From NCBI GenBank assembly GCA_016795505.1, contig JAEUHH010000010.1, positions 1 through 64,000 on the forward strand: a stretch of DNA of 64,000 nucleotides. Direction: 5' to 3'. The notes under the pieces were generated by a model. The model was not told the DNA's origin, did not search any database, and saw nothing but the letters and a program-made list of their open reading frames with translations. Source of the stretch: Verrucomicrobiales bacterium (GTDB taxonomy: Bacteria; Verrucomicrobiota; Verrucomicrobiia; Verrucomicrobiales; DEV007). The position numbers and the translations under genes were made by a program. This document shows, in pieces, positions 35,231 to 43,926 of this stretch (position 1 is its first letter; every line of letters starts with the position of its first letter).

Positions 35231-35266
35231 ACGGCGTCGCGGTTTTCATGGCCGCGGCGCCGTTTG
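35231..35266 (+). terminator. Candidate intrinsic terminator after the SPOR-like gene
   Basis: ACGGCGTCGCGG (35231-35242) pairs with CCGCGGCGCCGT (35252-35263) with a single mismatch around a 9-nt loop. A short T-run follows, so it is a strong hairpin with a weak U-tract. It may also serve the convergent pelG transcript. Confidence 0.5.
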
Positions 35267-35280
35267 TGCGTCGGGGTTTC

Positions 35281-35322
35281 CGATGCAACCCTGTTGCTTC
35301 GCCGATGATACCCTGTTTGATC
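35281..35322. repeat. 22-bp repeat, two units
   Basis: GATGCAACCCTGTTGCTTCGCC is followed by GATGATACCCTGTTTGATCG, between the convergent SPOR-like and pelG genes. The second unit is most like the one at 11703-11722. Confidence 0.8.
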
Positions 35323-35350
35323 GTCAGGCCGGTGCTGATCCGGACCCTGA

Positions 35351-36730
35351 CTACGCCGCGCCGGGCAGGAACACGTGGTATTCGAATCTCGCCAGCCGGG
35401 CATTGACCCGCCAGGCGGTGATGAACATGGCGGCACCGGCGGCGACGACGAAGCCGAAGCCATACCAGGCCTCATTGGCGAGCACGGTGGCGAGACTGAG
35501 CCCTCCGTTGGCCACCGCGAAGACGATGCAGGCGAGCAGGGCGCCTCGCCGATCGTCGAGGTAGAACAGGATGGTCATCAGGGCGAGAAACAGCATGAGA
35601 AGGAAGGCGCCGATGAGGGTGACCCGGAAGATGCCCTCCTGGATGGCGCCGATGCCCAGCCAGGAGCCGATGTGGCCGGCGTAAATGAGCAGGGCCAGGG
35701 TGACGACGGCCTGGGTGGAAAGTAGGTGGAGGAAGCCGGAGCGCAGCGAGTCGATCATGCGGTCCTTGGCGTCGAGGATGTCGGTGAAGCGGCCTCCGTC
35801 ATTGGTGGCGTGGAAAAATTGATGAAATCGATCGGCGAAATCGGTCTCGAGGCGGAGGAAAAACACGGTCAAGCCGGGAACGATGGACAGGAGGCTCAGG
35901 TAGATGGCCAGATCGTACTCCGGAGAGGCGTGGAGCACGCCGCTGATGACGCGGTTTTCAGCGGAGAGGTGCCAGAAGAGGAATTTGTCGATCCAGATGC
36001 CCAGATTGTAGAGCAGGCCGCACCAGATCAGACTGGGATAGCGGCGCAGATGTCCGAGGAAGGACCAATCCGCCGCCGGGGCCTCGGGACGGGACAGTTC
36101 GCGGCGCAGGCAGCCAAGCAGGACGGCGAAAAGGATGAGGTGGCCGGCGGCAAAACCGGCCAGTCCGCCCGCGACGCCCCAGCGGCCGGTGGCATACCAG
36201 GCCGCGAAGCCGCTGGCGAGGTAGCCGACGAGGAATCCGGCCACGATGGCCCGGTAGCGCAGCAGGACGCTGAGGTAATTGGCGGTGACGAAAATCAGGC
36301 AGACATAGACGAACAGCGAGATGGCTGCGGCCTTGAGCGGCAGGGACTCGGGAGTGAGCAGGCCGAACACCACGGTGCCGGCGATGAGGCTGAGGATGGC
36401 GGTAAGAACGAGGGCGCCGATGGCATTCGGAAGGATGGAGCCGGGCCGCCGGGCGGAGATCTCGTCGGCGGCGTGGCGATTGAGCACAAACTGGAGTCCG
36501 CCGGTGAGGATCAGGGCGAGGGCGTAACTGTGGGTGATGATGGTGGAAAACAGCACCCGCTCCGGCTCGGAGAGGACGGGCTGGAGGGTGAGATTCAGCA
36601 GGATGATGGAAAGGATCGAGATGATCCACGGCCCCGTGCTGATGACGCCGGCGTAGAGGTAGGCGCGGGCGGTCCCGGTGAGGGAGCGTGGCACGAGGAG
36701 TTTGCGCAGTTCGAATCCGATGCCGGCCAT
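35351..36730 (-). CDS. pelG: PelG-like polysaccharide flippase
   Basis: The 459-aa membrane protein begins MAGIGFELRKLL, the characteristic PelG N-terminus, followed by about twelve hydrophobic segments (for example WIISILSIILLNL and LVLTAILSLIAGTVVFG). The length equals that of Pseudomonas PelG within a few residues. PelG is a member of the PST/Wzx-type transporters and is thought to move the growing polymer across the inner membrane with PelD and PelE. It is last in the left-going arm pelB-pelD-pelE-pelF-pelG; the spacer to pelF is 37 bp. Confidence 0.92.
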   Translation of the reverse strand: MAGIGFELRKLLVPRSLTGTARAYLYAGVISTGPWIISILSIILLNLTLQPVLSEPERVLFSTIITHSYALALILTGGLQFVLNRHAADEISARRPGSILPNAIGALVLTAILSLIAGTVVFGLLTPESLPLKAAAISLFVYVCLIFVTANYLSVLLRYRAIVAGFLVGYLASGFAAWYATGRWGVAGGLAGFAAGHLILFAVLLGCLRRELSRPEAPAADWSFLGHLRRYPSLIWCGLLYNLGIWIDKFLFWHLSAENRVISGVLHASPEYDLAIYLSLLSIVPGLTVFFLRLETDFADRFHQFFHATNDGGRFTDILDAKDRMIDSLRSGFLHLLSTQAVVTLALLIYAGHIGSWLGIGAIQEGIFRVTLIGAFLLMLFLALMTILFYLDDRRGALLACIVFAVANGGLSLATVLANEAWYGFGFVVAAGAAMFITAWRVNARLARFEYHVFLPGAA

Positions 36731-36767
36731 GGTCAGAGCGGGGAGGGTGGTAAGTGGGGGAGGGGAG

Positions 36768-38354
36768 TCAGGCGGTCGCGGCGGCGGCGAGGCCGACATA
36801 GAGTTCGCGGTAATGGTCGATGACACCCGATTCCGTGTAGGACTGTTGCGTGCGGGCGAGCCCGGCGGCCCCGCAGCGGTCCTGGAGTTCGCGGTCGGAC
36901 AACAGGCGGACCAACGCCTGGGCCAGGGCGGGGGGATTGCCGACTGGAACGACGGCGCCGGCCGGTCCGAGGGCAGGTTGTTCGTCATCCCGTCCATGTA
37001 TGAGTTCCGCGCAGGAGCCGACATCGGTGCTGACGACCGGCATGCCGGCGCCGAAGGCCTCCAGCACGGCGAAGGGAAGGCCTTCGCTGACACTGCTGAG
37101 CACCATGATGTCGAACTCCGGCAGCGCCGCCTCGGGCGACGCCGGTCCGGTGAAAAGGACGTGTTCCGACAGGCCCAGCTCGGTGGTCAGGGTCTCGCAT
37201 TCGGCAAAATAGGCGGCATCCTCGTCCGTGGGGCCGACAATGAGGAACCGGGCATCGGGCACCACGTCGATGGTGAGGCGGGCGGCGCGGAGGAGGGTCT
37301 TCACGTCCTTGATGGCAACGACGCGGCCGAAAAAGCCCACATGGCGGCGGCCCGGCTGGGCGAGGCGCTTCTCCCGCCGGCTTTCGCGAATGGCCTCGAA
37401 GCGCGAGAGGTCCACTCCGTTGGGTATGACCTGCTGGCGTTCCGCGGGGGCGCCGAACTCGGTCTGGATGTGGGCGTTTCGTTGGAACAGGGAGACGATG
37501 CGGGCCGCCGAGTGGTAGGTGAGGCGGCCGATCTCGACGAAGAAATCGATCCAAAGCCGTCGCAGGGCGGGAATGCCCTCGGTGCCGGGCACCCTGAGCG
37601 CGTCCGGACCGGCCCATTCGGAGCGGAGGAGATCGGAAATGCGTTCGCGCACGTAGATGCCGTGCTCGCTGAGCAGAAAGCGGGAGCGGGGGCGTCTCCG
37701 GGCGGCCAGGGCGCCCAGCAATCCCGCGTAGCCGGTGGAGACGCTGTGATAGACGGCGGCCTCGGGGAGGTTTTCCTCGATCCTGAGCAATTTCCAGACC
37801 GGTTCGATCAGGAAACGGACATTCCAGAAGAAGTCGATGAACGGAAGTTGTTCAAAGTGCCGCGCGTAGCAGTCGAGGAGGAGATCCCAGGTGTCGGGAT
37901 GCTGCCAAAAGCGTTCGAAGGTGACGCCCTGAGCCAGTCTGGCGAGGGCGAGCAGGGCTTCGGCGAGGCGGGAGTCGATCGACTCTGGCGCGGCGGGCTC
38001 GTCGGAGAGGAGCAGGGCCGCCAGGCTGCTGTGGACCGCCTGCCACTCGGTGCGTCCGACCCGGATTGACGGCGAGATGGCGGCAGATTCGTCAGGGCTC
38101 GGGTCGAACAGGAAGATTTCGTGCAGAGAGGCGAGATTGGGTGGCAGGTCGTATTTCCGCTCGCCAGCCAGCGATTTCTCCGCGCCGATGTAGACGACCG
38201 AAAAGCGAAGTTCGGGCAGGGCGGTGAGGATCTGGTGAACCCAGGTCGAAACGCCACCCCGGACGTAGGGCCAGGTGCCCTCGAGCAGCAGGCAGACATC
38301 GGCAGTGCCGGTCTGGTCAGCGGCTGGGACGGAGGATCTGGAGGTGAGGGACAT
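36768..38354 (-). CDS. pelF: PelF-like GT4 glycosyltransferase
   Basis: The 528-aa protein has the PelF N-terminal signature CLLLEGTWPYVRGGVSTWVH (residues 21-40), HGIYVRER near 231 and the GT4 EX7E motif, Glu424 to Glu432 (EGLPFAVLE). PelF is the cytosolic polymerising glycosyltransferase of the Pel system, using a UDP-sugar donor. The length is close to that of Pseudomonas PelF. The start at 38354 was chosen as the first Met ahead of the conserved block; an open frame runs further upstream over the end of the pelE gene. It sits 28 bp after pelE. Confidence 0.93.
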   Translation of the reverse strand: MSLTSRSSVPAADQTGTADVCLLLEGTWPYVRGGVSTWVHQILTALPELRFSVVYIGAEKSLAGERKYDLPPNLASLHEIFLFDPSPDESAAISPSIRVGRTEWQAVHSSLAALLLSDEPAAPESIDSRLAEALLALARLAQGVTFERFWQHPDTWDLLLDCYARHFEQLPFIDFFWNVRFLIEPVWKLLRIEENLPEAAVYHSVSTGYAGLLGALAARRRPRSRFLLSEHGIYVRERISDLLRSEWAGPDALRVPGTEGIPALRRLWIDFFVEIGRLTYHSAARIVSLFQRNAHIQTEFGAPAERQQVIPNGVDLSRFEAIRESRREKRLAQPGRRHVGFFGRVVAIKDVKTLLRAARLTIDVVPDARFLIVGPTDEDAAYFAECETLTTELGLSEHVLFTGPASPEAALPEFDIMVLSSVSEGLPFAVLEAFGAGMPVVSTDVGSCAELIHGRDDEQPALGPAGAVVPVGNPPALAQALVRLLSDRELQDRCGAAGLARTQQSYTESGVIDHYRELYVGLAAAATA

Positions 38355-38382
38355 GCGGGTTGAGGTGGAAAGAGCAAGCCGG

Positions 38383-39405
38383 TCAGGCCGGAGTCCCGCC
38401 CGGTTGGACGAGCCAGAATTGGCGGTGGGCGGCACCCAGCCCGGATGCGGGGGAGCCTTGCTGGCTGATGCGTTCGATGGCCTCGGCGGTCCGCTTCCAA
38501 TTGCCCAGCGCGGAGAAGTAGGCCAGCTCGAGGCGATTGGCGAGAGGGCTCGCGCCGGGCAGGGCGCACAGGCGGCCGTAGAGATCGGGAATGCCATCCA
38601 GTTCACCCAGTCGGATCAGGCAATGCGCCCGGCCCCAGAGACAGGAGGCGTCGGCAGGATCGATCTCCAGCGCCTCGGCAAACCGCGAAGCGGCTTCGGC
38701 GATGAAACGGGGGGCCTGATCGGGGTCAATTTCGGCCCCGTGAAGCAGGGCGGTGGCGAGACGTTCCAGTCGGGTGACGCGGTCGGCGGGGGTGATCTCT
38801 GCCGTGGCGGCGGCCCTGCGCAGGGACTCCAGTTGTTTCTCGCGCCGCTCAAAAGCCGCCGACAGGGCGGATTGGGCATAGAGATGGGTGCGGGCATCCG
38901 GTTGATCGGTCAGGGCCTTCAGCAGGAGATGGGCGCGCCGGTCGCCGAGCTGCCGGATGCGGGGAACGGCGAGGCGTTGAATGGGACGGTGGCCATGCCG
39001 GATGGCGGAAGCGAGTGGTTCCGCGCCTTCCGAGGTGGACTGGGATCGCTGGCTGGCGCGGTAAAAGGGATTGCCAAACTGAAGGCCTTGGAATCGGCCG
39101 CCGCGGGTCCGGGCAGGTCTCTGGGGCATCGTCAGCCAGCCGGCGACGAGGCAGCCCAGCACCGGCGTGAGCAGGCACAGGGAGGCGGCGAGCCCCGCCA
39201 GCGTGGCAGCACCACTGCGGCGGCGGGATGGCAGCCATTTGGCCACCGCCACGAAGGCGACCGCGACCACCGCCAGGTGGAGAGCCAGCGCCGCGAGGTG
39301 GGGTGCGATGGGGAGACCGGGGACTCGTCCCAAGCCAGCTGCCACGGCGGCCGCATCGACCGCCGCGAGCAGGGCGAAGAAGATGATCGGCATCGCGTGG
39401 CCCAT
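38383..39405 (-). CDS. pelE: PelE-like inner-membrane TPR protein
   Basis: The 340-aa protein has three hydrophobic segments in the first 95 residues (FFALLAAVDAAAVAAGLG; LALHLAVVAVAFVAVA; LAASLCLLTPVLGCLVAGWL) and a helical Ala/Glu-rich C-terminal domain with TPR-like pairs (for example RFAEALEIDPADASCLWGRA). PelE of Pseudomonas has the same size (about 329 aa) and layout and works with PelD and PelG in the inner membrane. Sequence identity is low, so the call rests on layout and place between pelD and pelF; a start at 39393 is equally possible. Confidence 0.78.
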   Translation of the reverse strand: MGHAMPIIFFALLAAVDAAAVAAGLGRVPGLPIAPHLAALALHLAVVAVAFVAVAKWLPSRRRSGAATLAGLAASLCLLTPVLGCLVAGWLTMPQRPARTRGGRFQGLQFGNPFYRASQRSQSTSEGAEPLASAIRHGHRPIQRLAVPRIRQLGDRRAHLLLKALTDQPDARTHLYAQSALSAAFERREKQLESLRRAAATAEITPADRVTRLERLATALLHGAEIDPDQAPRFIAEAASRFAEALEIDPADASCLWGRAHCLIRLGELDGIPDLYGRLCALPGASPLANRLELAYFSALGNWKRTAEAIERISQQGSPASGLGAAHRQFWLVQPGGTPA

Positions 39406-39414
39406 GGGGAAAAG

Positions 39415-40827
39415 TCAGGAAGCCGCCGCCACGGCGAGTTCGGGAGCGATCCGCGCGACGGGTAGCGGGGTGTGAGGCGCGCCGACGGGCAGGACCTCCA
39501 TGCGAACGGCCCGAGCGCTCGATCCGATGCGGGTCAGAATCTGACCGGCGATCTGCTCGGCCGCGGCGGTGGAGGGAGCCGAGATCAGGAGGCCGATGGC
39601 GTAGGGCGACGACCGGCCGTCTCCAACGGCGCCCAGAGGATCGGTGGGGGCGGCGATCGTTTTGAGACGATCCACGAACTCGGCGAGCATCGCCTGGGGC
39701 GCCGCAGTATCGGCCAGAAACAGAATCAGGCGCGAGGGCAGCCCCAGTCGCATCTCCACCTCGCGGGCTTCTTCCAAGCGGGCCAGGAAGACCTCAGGAG
39801 CGAGGATGCGGCCCGATGCGGAACTGTCTTCGACGCGGTTGAGCGGGGCGGCCTCCATCCGGGCCATGCACCAGGCGAACAAGGCCTCGATCCGGCCCAG
39901 GGTATCCCAACCGATCCGGGAAAACTCCATGCGGCCGATGAGCAGCACGGCGCGCGCCCCGCCGTCCGGACCCACTGACCAGCGCCAGGGGATGGCGGCG
40001 AGGTGGCGCTGGTCCGAGCCCTCGGGATTGAAGGGGCCGCCGTCGGGACCTTGCCAGGTCGCGATGCGGCCTTCGGCGAGAGCGGCGGAGGCGATCAGTG
40101 CCTCGGTGGACGGGAGCGCGGTCGGAAACGTCGACTCACCCACGGCGGTCGATGCCACCCGGGCGATCTGGGAGTGCCGGCCGGTGTCGTCGCGGTAGAT
40201 GGCTGCGGAAATGACTCCATACTCGCGACTGAGCAGTTTCAGCAGACCCTCCTCAGGCCGGTCGCGCTCGTCGATGAAGAGCCGCTTCAGCTCTGCGGAG
40301 AGTCCGAGCGACTCAGCGCCGTGAAGGAGCAGGGACTCGACCAGCCTGGCCTCGTTGGCCCGCATCAGGGCGCAGTCTTCCACCAGTCGGCGGTTGCGCT
40401 CGGCCAGAGCCAGCCCCTGAAGCCGAAGCCTTTCCGCAAGACCGCCGCAAAGATGGCGGATCAGGGTGCCGACGGCGGTGGCGATGAGCAGGGACAGAAA
40501 AAAGTAGGGCTCCTGTCGCAAAAACATCACCGGTGGCTGGGTCTCGGCGGCCCATTTGAGGCCAAGGACGCCACCCGCTGCCAGCAGGGCACCGACGAGA
40601 CCGACGCCGGCTCCGTAGCGTCCTCCCAGGAACAGAGGCAGGAGGAGCCAGGGGCTCGGATTCTGGCGCAGCCAGCCCGGGTCGGCGCGGTCGAGGAACC
40701 AGTTGCAGCCCAGCAGCACGGCGGTGAGCAGGATGGCATCCACCGGTGCCGTGCGCCACAGGGGCGGCTTTTTCCAGAGCGACTCGTCTTCGGCTGCCGT
40801 GGCGAACGTGTCGGCGTGATCGGTCAT
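39415..40827 (-). CDS. pelD: PelD-like inner-membrane receptor with GAF and degenerate GGDEF domain
   Basis: The 470-aa protein has four transmembrane segments in residues about 30-125, a helical linker, a GAF-like domain (about 165-325) and a C-terminal GGDEF-like fold (about 341-450) without GGDEF, where the active-site position reads VGDGRSSPYAIGLL. PelD of Pseudomonas (about 455 aa) has the same plan and binds cyclic di-GMP through an inhibitory-site RxxD in the GGDEF domain. Here the aligned segment reads APTD (393-396), so the arginine seems lost; an RVED occurs earlier at 331-334. Binding of the nucleotide is therefore uncertain. It ends 9 bp before pelE. Confidence 0.87.
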   Translation of the reverse strand: MTDHADTFATAAEDESLWKKPPLWRTAPVDAILLTAVLLGCNWFLDRADPGWLRQNPSPWLLLPLFLGGRYGAGVGLVGALLAAGGVLGLKWAAETQPPVMFLRQEPYFFLSLLIATAVGTLIRHLCGGLAERLRLQGLALAERNRRLVEDCALMRANEARLVESLLLHGAESLGLSAELKRLFIDERDRPEEGLLKLLSREYGVISAAIYRDDTGRHSQIARVASTAVGESTFPTALPSTEALIASAALAEGRIATWQGPDGGPFNPEGSDQRHLAAIPWRWSVGPDGGARAVLLIGRMEFSRIGWDTLGRIEALFAWCMARMEAAPLNRVEDSSASGRILAPEVFLARLEEAREVEMRLGLPSRLILFLADTAAPQAMLAEFVDRLKTIAAPTDPLGAVGDGRSSPYAIGLLISAPSTAAAEQIAGQILTRIGSSARAVRMEVLPVGAPHTPLPVARIAPELAVAAAS

Positions 40828-40863
40828 GGTCCGCGGGGCGAAGGACAGGACGGTGGGAGAAAA

Positions 40864-42825
40864 TCAGTAAAAGGTGCGAAGACCGATGTTGCCGACGAAA
40901 ACTTCGGAGTCATCGTTGCTGGCTCCGGTACCGTCGGAGTAGTAACCACCCTCCACGACGAGGTCGATCATGTCGGTCAGGGCGAACTCGACGCCGCCGG
41001 TGAAGTTGTAGTCCCATTCTTCGTCGGAGAAATCGAAGTAGAGTCCGCTGCTCAGGTAATAAAACAGGCTGGGGTTGACCCTTGACTCGAAAGTGACCTG
41101 AAGTCCGTGGGGGTGGTAGCGGGGCTCGATCAGTTCCGAGCCCAGCAGGCGCCCGTCGGCCGGCTCACCGGCGTAACCGAGGCGGCTCACCTCGCGATCG
41201 GACAGACGCGCCGCATCGAAGCGCTCGTAATCGGCCCGGTAGGCGAGATAGACCGATGAAGTGTTGGTGGCGTTCTCCCAGATCGGACGGTTCACTTCCA
41301 GATAGGCCGCCCAACCGTCACCGAGGTCGGCGCCGTCGGCTTCGACCCGCCGGGCCGAGGCCCCGGCAAGCAGTTCGAATCGGGCAGGCAGCGGTACCTG
41401 CACATTGGCGGCCACCCGGTCTTCGATCCCATTCAGGGCGATCATTTGCAGCGAATCCATCGCCGGAATGTTGAAATCGACCGAGATATCGTAACCAAGG
41501 ACGCCGAGGTGGGTTTGCTCGCGGCCATAGGTGACTCCCCAGGTCGCATCCTCATGGGATCCGCCACCGGCGCGGGCTTCGATGTAGCTCAAATGGTCAT
41601 CCAGATATTTTCTTACCACGGCCACGGCGCCGAGGAAATCACCGGAGGACTGGCGCAGGGAGCGCTCGCTGGAGAGGGAAATGTCGTAATACCAGGCATT
41701 CAAGCCGGCGTGCAAACCGGGAGCTACCGGGGCGAGGGCGTGGGTCCGCCAGAAGAGGCCTTCGCCTTCCGCCTCGCTGATGATCTCCATATTGGCCTGG
41801 ACCGTGGGGCCGCGCAGGCGGGAGACATCCTTGATGGCGGCGGTGGCTTCCTGCCTCACGCGCTCGGTAACGGTCTGGTCGGCGGCCAGTTCCTGGTAGG
41901 CTGTGACAGCCTCGTCGAGGCGACCGGTGGCCCGGAGGCATTCGGCGAGCGCATCCTGTGCCGGGTAGGGCTTGCCGGCGTAATGCCGGGCTTTGAGCGA
42001 CTCCAGCATGGGGAGCGCCTCCAGATAGTGGTAGTTGGGCACCAACGCCTGCGCGTAGAGCAGTTGGACATCGACATCTTCGGGATACTTTTGGCGCATG
42101 GCCTCAGCCTTTTCGAGGGCGGCTTCGGGCTGCTTCTTTTCGATCAGATCGTAGGCCACTTTCAGGCCTTCGAGTTTCTCGATCTCCGTCAGGCCGGCCT
42201 GGGCGAGCTTCTTTTGCTCGGCGGAGGCGCCCTTCTGGTCGAGCGCGCGCCGGTAGGCGGTGCGGGCGGCTTCGTAGTTGCCGGTCGACCCGTAGGCATC
42301 GCCCAAGTCGATCTCAAACGGGAAAGCTTTTCCGGAAAACGCTCCATTACGCTGCTTTTCCATCAAGGCGATGGCGGCATCGTATTTCTGGGCCGTCATC
42401 AGGCCGTCGATCCGATTCTCCAGCTCTTCGTGGGGATTCGGCGGTTCGCTCTCGCCGTCCAGCGGATCGTTGGCCGCGGAGTCGATCGTGATGGGCGGTG
42501 CGCCAGCCGGATTGCGGCGGTTCAATTCGTCCGTCAGTGCCTTGGACATGGCTCCGTTTCCGAGGCGGGCATAGACGCCGAGCAGATTTCTCAAATAATC
42601 GGTCGAAAGCTCGGGAAGGCGCTTCAGGATGGCTTCATCGCTGGGCACGCCAGAAGAGGCGGCAGGGGCGGCGGCGGTGGCATCGGTCGATTGAGCCGGC
42701 AAAGTAACCTGCCAGAATACGCCGGAACTGGCGATAATGAGAGGAACGATGCGGAACCGGCAGGCGAAAGTCCTCCCGGGGACGGTCGCCGACCAGGGCC
42801 GCCAGATGGCGGGAGTCAGGTCCAT
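40864..42825 (-). CDS. TPR and outer-membrane beta-barrel protein, PelB C-terminal-like
   Basis: The 653-aa protein has a signal-like hydrophobic stretch (IVPLIIASSGVFW), TPR-like helices up to about residue 340, then a C-terminal half of alternating amphipathic strands that ends in an aromatic residue (GNIGLRTFY), as outer-membrane porins do. The order TPR then barrel is that of the C-terminal part of Pseudomonas PelB, through which the polymer leaves the cell. It is the first gene of the pel arm in the minus direction, with 36 bp to pelD. The long TPR scaffold of PelB seems to be the separate gene at 24272-26443. Confidence 0.75.
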   Translation of the reverse strand: MDLTPAIWRPWSATVPGRTFACRFRIVPLIIASSGVFWQVTLPAQSTDATAAAPAASSGVPSDEAILKRLPELSTDYLRNLLGVYARLGNGAMSKALTDELNRRNPAGAPPITIDSAANDPLDGESEPPNPHEELENRIDGLMTAQKYDAAIALMEKQRNGAFSGKAFPFEIDLGDAYGSTGNYEAARTAYRRALDQKGASAEQKKLAQAGLTEIEKLEGLKVAYDLIEKKQPEAALEKAEAMRQKYPEDVDVQLLYAQALVPNYHYLEALPMLESLKARHYAGKPYPAQDALAECLRATGRLDEAVTAYQELAADQTVTERVRQEATAAIKDVSRLRGPTVQANMEIISEAEGEGLFWRTHALAPVAPGLHAGLNAWYYDISLSSERSLRQSSGDFLGAVAVVRKYLDDHLSYIEARAGGGSHEDATWGVTYGREQTHLGVLGYDISVDFNIPAMDSLQMIALNGIEDRVAANVQVPLPARFELLAGASARRVEADGADLGDGWAAYLEVNRPIWENATNTSSVYLAYRADYERFDAARLSDREVSRLGYAGEPADGRLLGSELIEPRYHPHGLQVTFESRVNPSLFYYLSSGLYFDFSDEEWDYNFTGGVEFALTDMIDLVVEGGYYSDGTGASNDDSEVFVGNIGLRTFY

Positions 42826-43039
42826 GCGTGCTTCGCTGAGTGGTGCAGCGGAGCCATCTTATTTTGGGACCTAGAAAGATCAAGAAATATAAAAATTTGT
42901 TTTGTTTTAAAAATAACAAACTGCTATATTTTGAAAAATTTCTCAAATGTGAGATTGGGCGTCGGTAGGATGGATTTCGGATGATGGCGAGTGGGCTCTC
43001 GGTAAGGGTGATAAAAGGAAATCAACCAAAGCATCAGAC
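42826..43039. other. AT-rich divergent spacer upstream of the Pel arm
   Basis: The part 42870-42960 is very AT-rich and holds the inverted repeat TTTGTT...AACAAA (42901-42920). On the minus strand the ten bases ATTTGAGAAA (42948-42939) are also present on the plus strand upstream of the SPOR-like gene (34505-34514). This is the likely promoter region for the pel arm. No exact -35/-10 pair was fixed. Confidence 0.45.
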
Positions 43040-43828
43040 ATGGACTTGGAACTGAAAAACAAAGTGGTGATCGTTACTGGAGGTGCGAGTGGCATCGGAG
43101 AGGCCATCGTGCGAACCCTGGCCATCGAAGGGGCGATCCCGGTCATTCTGGACAAGAAATCGCCGGATGACTGCGAGACCCTGTTGGACGAACTGGACAT
43201 CGAGGCTGTCGATGGTGCTTACCTGAGGGTGGATCTGACCGACGCCGAGCAGGTGGCCCAGGCGGTGCGGACCACGATACTGCGATATGAGACCATCGAC
43301 GGATTGGTGAACAACGCCGGAGTCAACGATGCGGTGGGGCTGGACGCCTCGCCGACGGCGTTTCGCGGTTCGCTGGAGAAGAATCTCATTTCTGCTTTCA
43401 CCATCACCCATTTTGCAACGCCGCATCTGAGGGCCAATGCTCCTTCCGCGATTGTGAACATCGGGAGCAAAGTCGCCGTCACCGGTCAAGGGGGCACCTC
43501 CGGCTATGCTGCGGCCAAGGGCGGGCTGGCGGCCCTCACCCGGGAATGGGCGCTCGATCTCGCGGCCTCGCGGGTGCGGGTGAATGCCGTGATGCCAGCC
43601 GAAGTCTGGACGCCGATGTACGACGACTGGCTTTCCGGTCAGGCGGATCCCTCCGGGAGACGGGCTGAGATCGAAGGACGCATCCCGTTGGGACAGCGAA
43701 TGACGGAGGCCCAGGAAATCGCCGACACCGTGTTGTTCCTCCTCAGTCCCCGGTCTTCCCACACGACCGGCCAGATCCTCCATGTGGACGGTGGCTATGT
43801 CCATTTTGACCGGGCTTATCGGCCTTGA
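43040..43828 (+). CDS. SDR family oxidoreductase
   Basis: The 262-aa classical short-chain dehydrogenase has TGGASGIGEA (cofactor glycine motif), NNAGVND (NNAG), a Ser in NIGSKVAVTG and the catalytic pair YAAAK, followed by VRVNAVMPAEVWTPM and the DGG near the C-terminus. The N-terminus LKNKVVIVTGG fits L-fucose dehydrogenase-like and 3-oxoacyl reductase-like enzymes; the Asp after the second strand (VILDKK) points to NAD over NADP. The substrate is unknown. It lies downstream of the pel promoter region but reads away from it, and precedes the methyltransferase gene by 98 bp. Confidence 0.9.
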   Translation: MDLELKNKVVIVTGGASGIGEAIVRTLAIEGAIPVILDKKSPDDCETLLDELDIEAVDGAYLRVDLTDAEQVAQAVRTTILRYETIDGLVNNAGVNDAVGLDASPTAFRGSLEKNLISAFTITHFATPHLRANAPSAIVNIGSKVAVTGQGGTSGYAAAKGGLAALTREWALDLAASRVRVNAVMPAEVWTPMYDDWLSGQADPSGRRAEIEGRIPLGQRMTEAQEIADTVLFLLSPRSSHTTGQILHVDGGYVHFDRAYRP

Positions 43829-43926
43829 ATGGCGTAGTCGGCGCGATTGGAGCGTGTTCGGGAAAGTTTCGGAAATGCTGAATTTCAGGAGCGAGATCGG
43901 CCGAAGGGTGTAAGGTTCCGGTCCCC

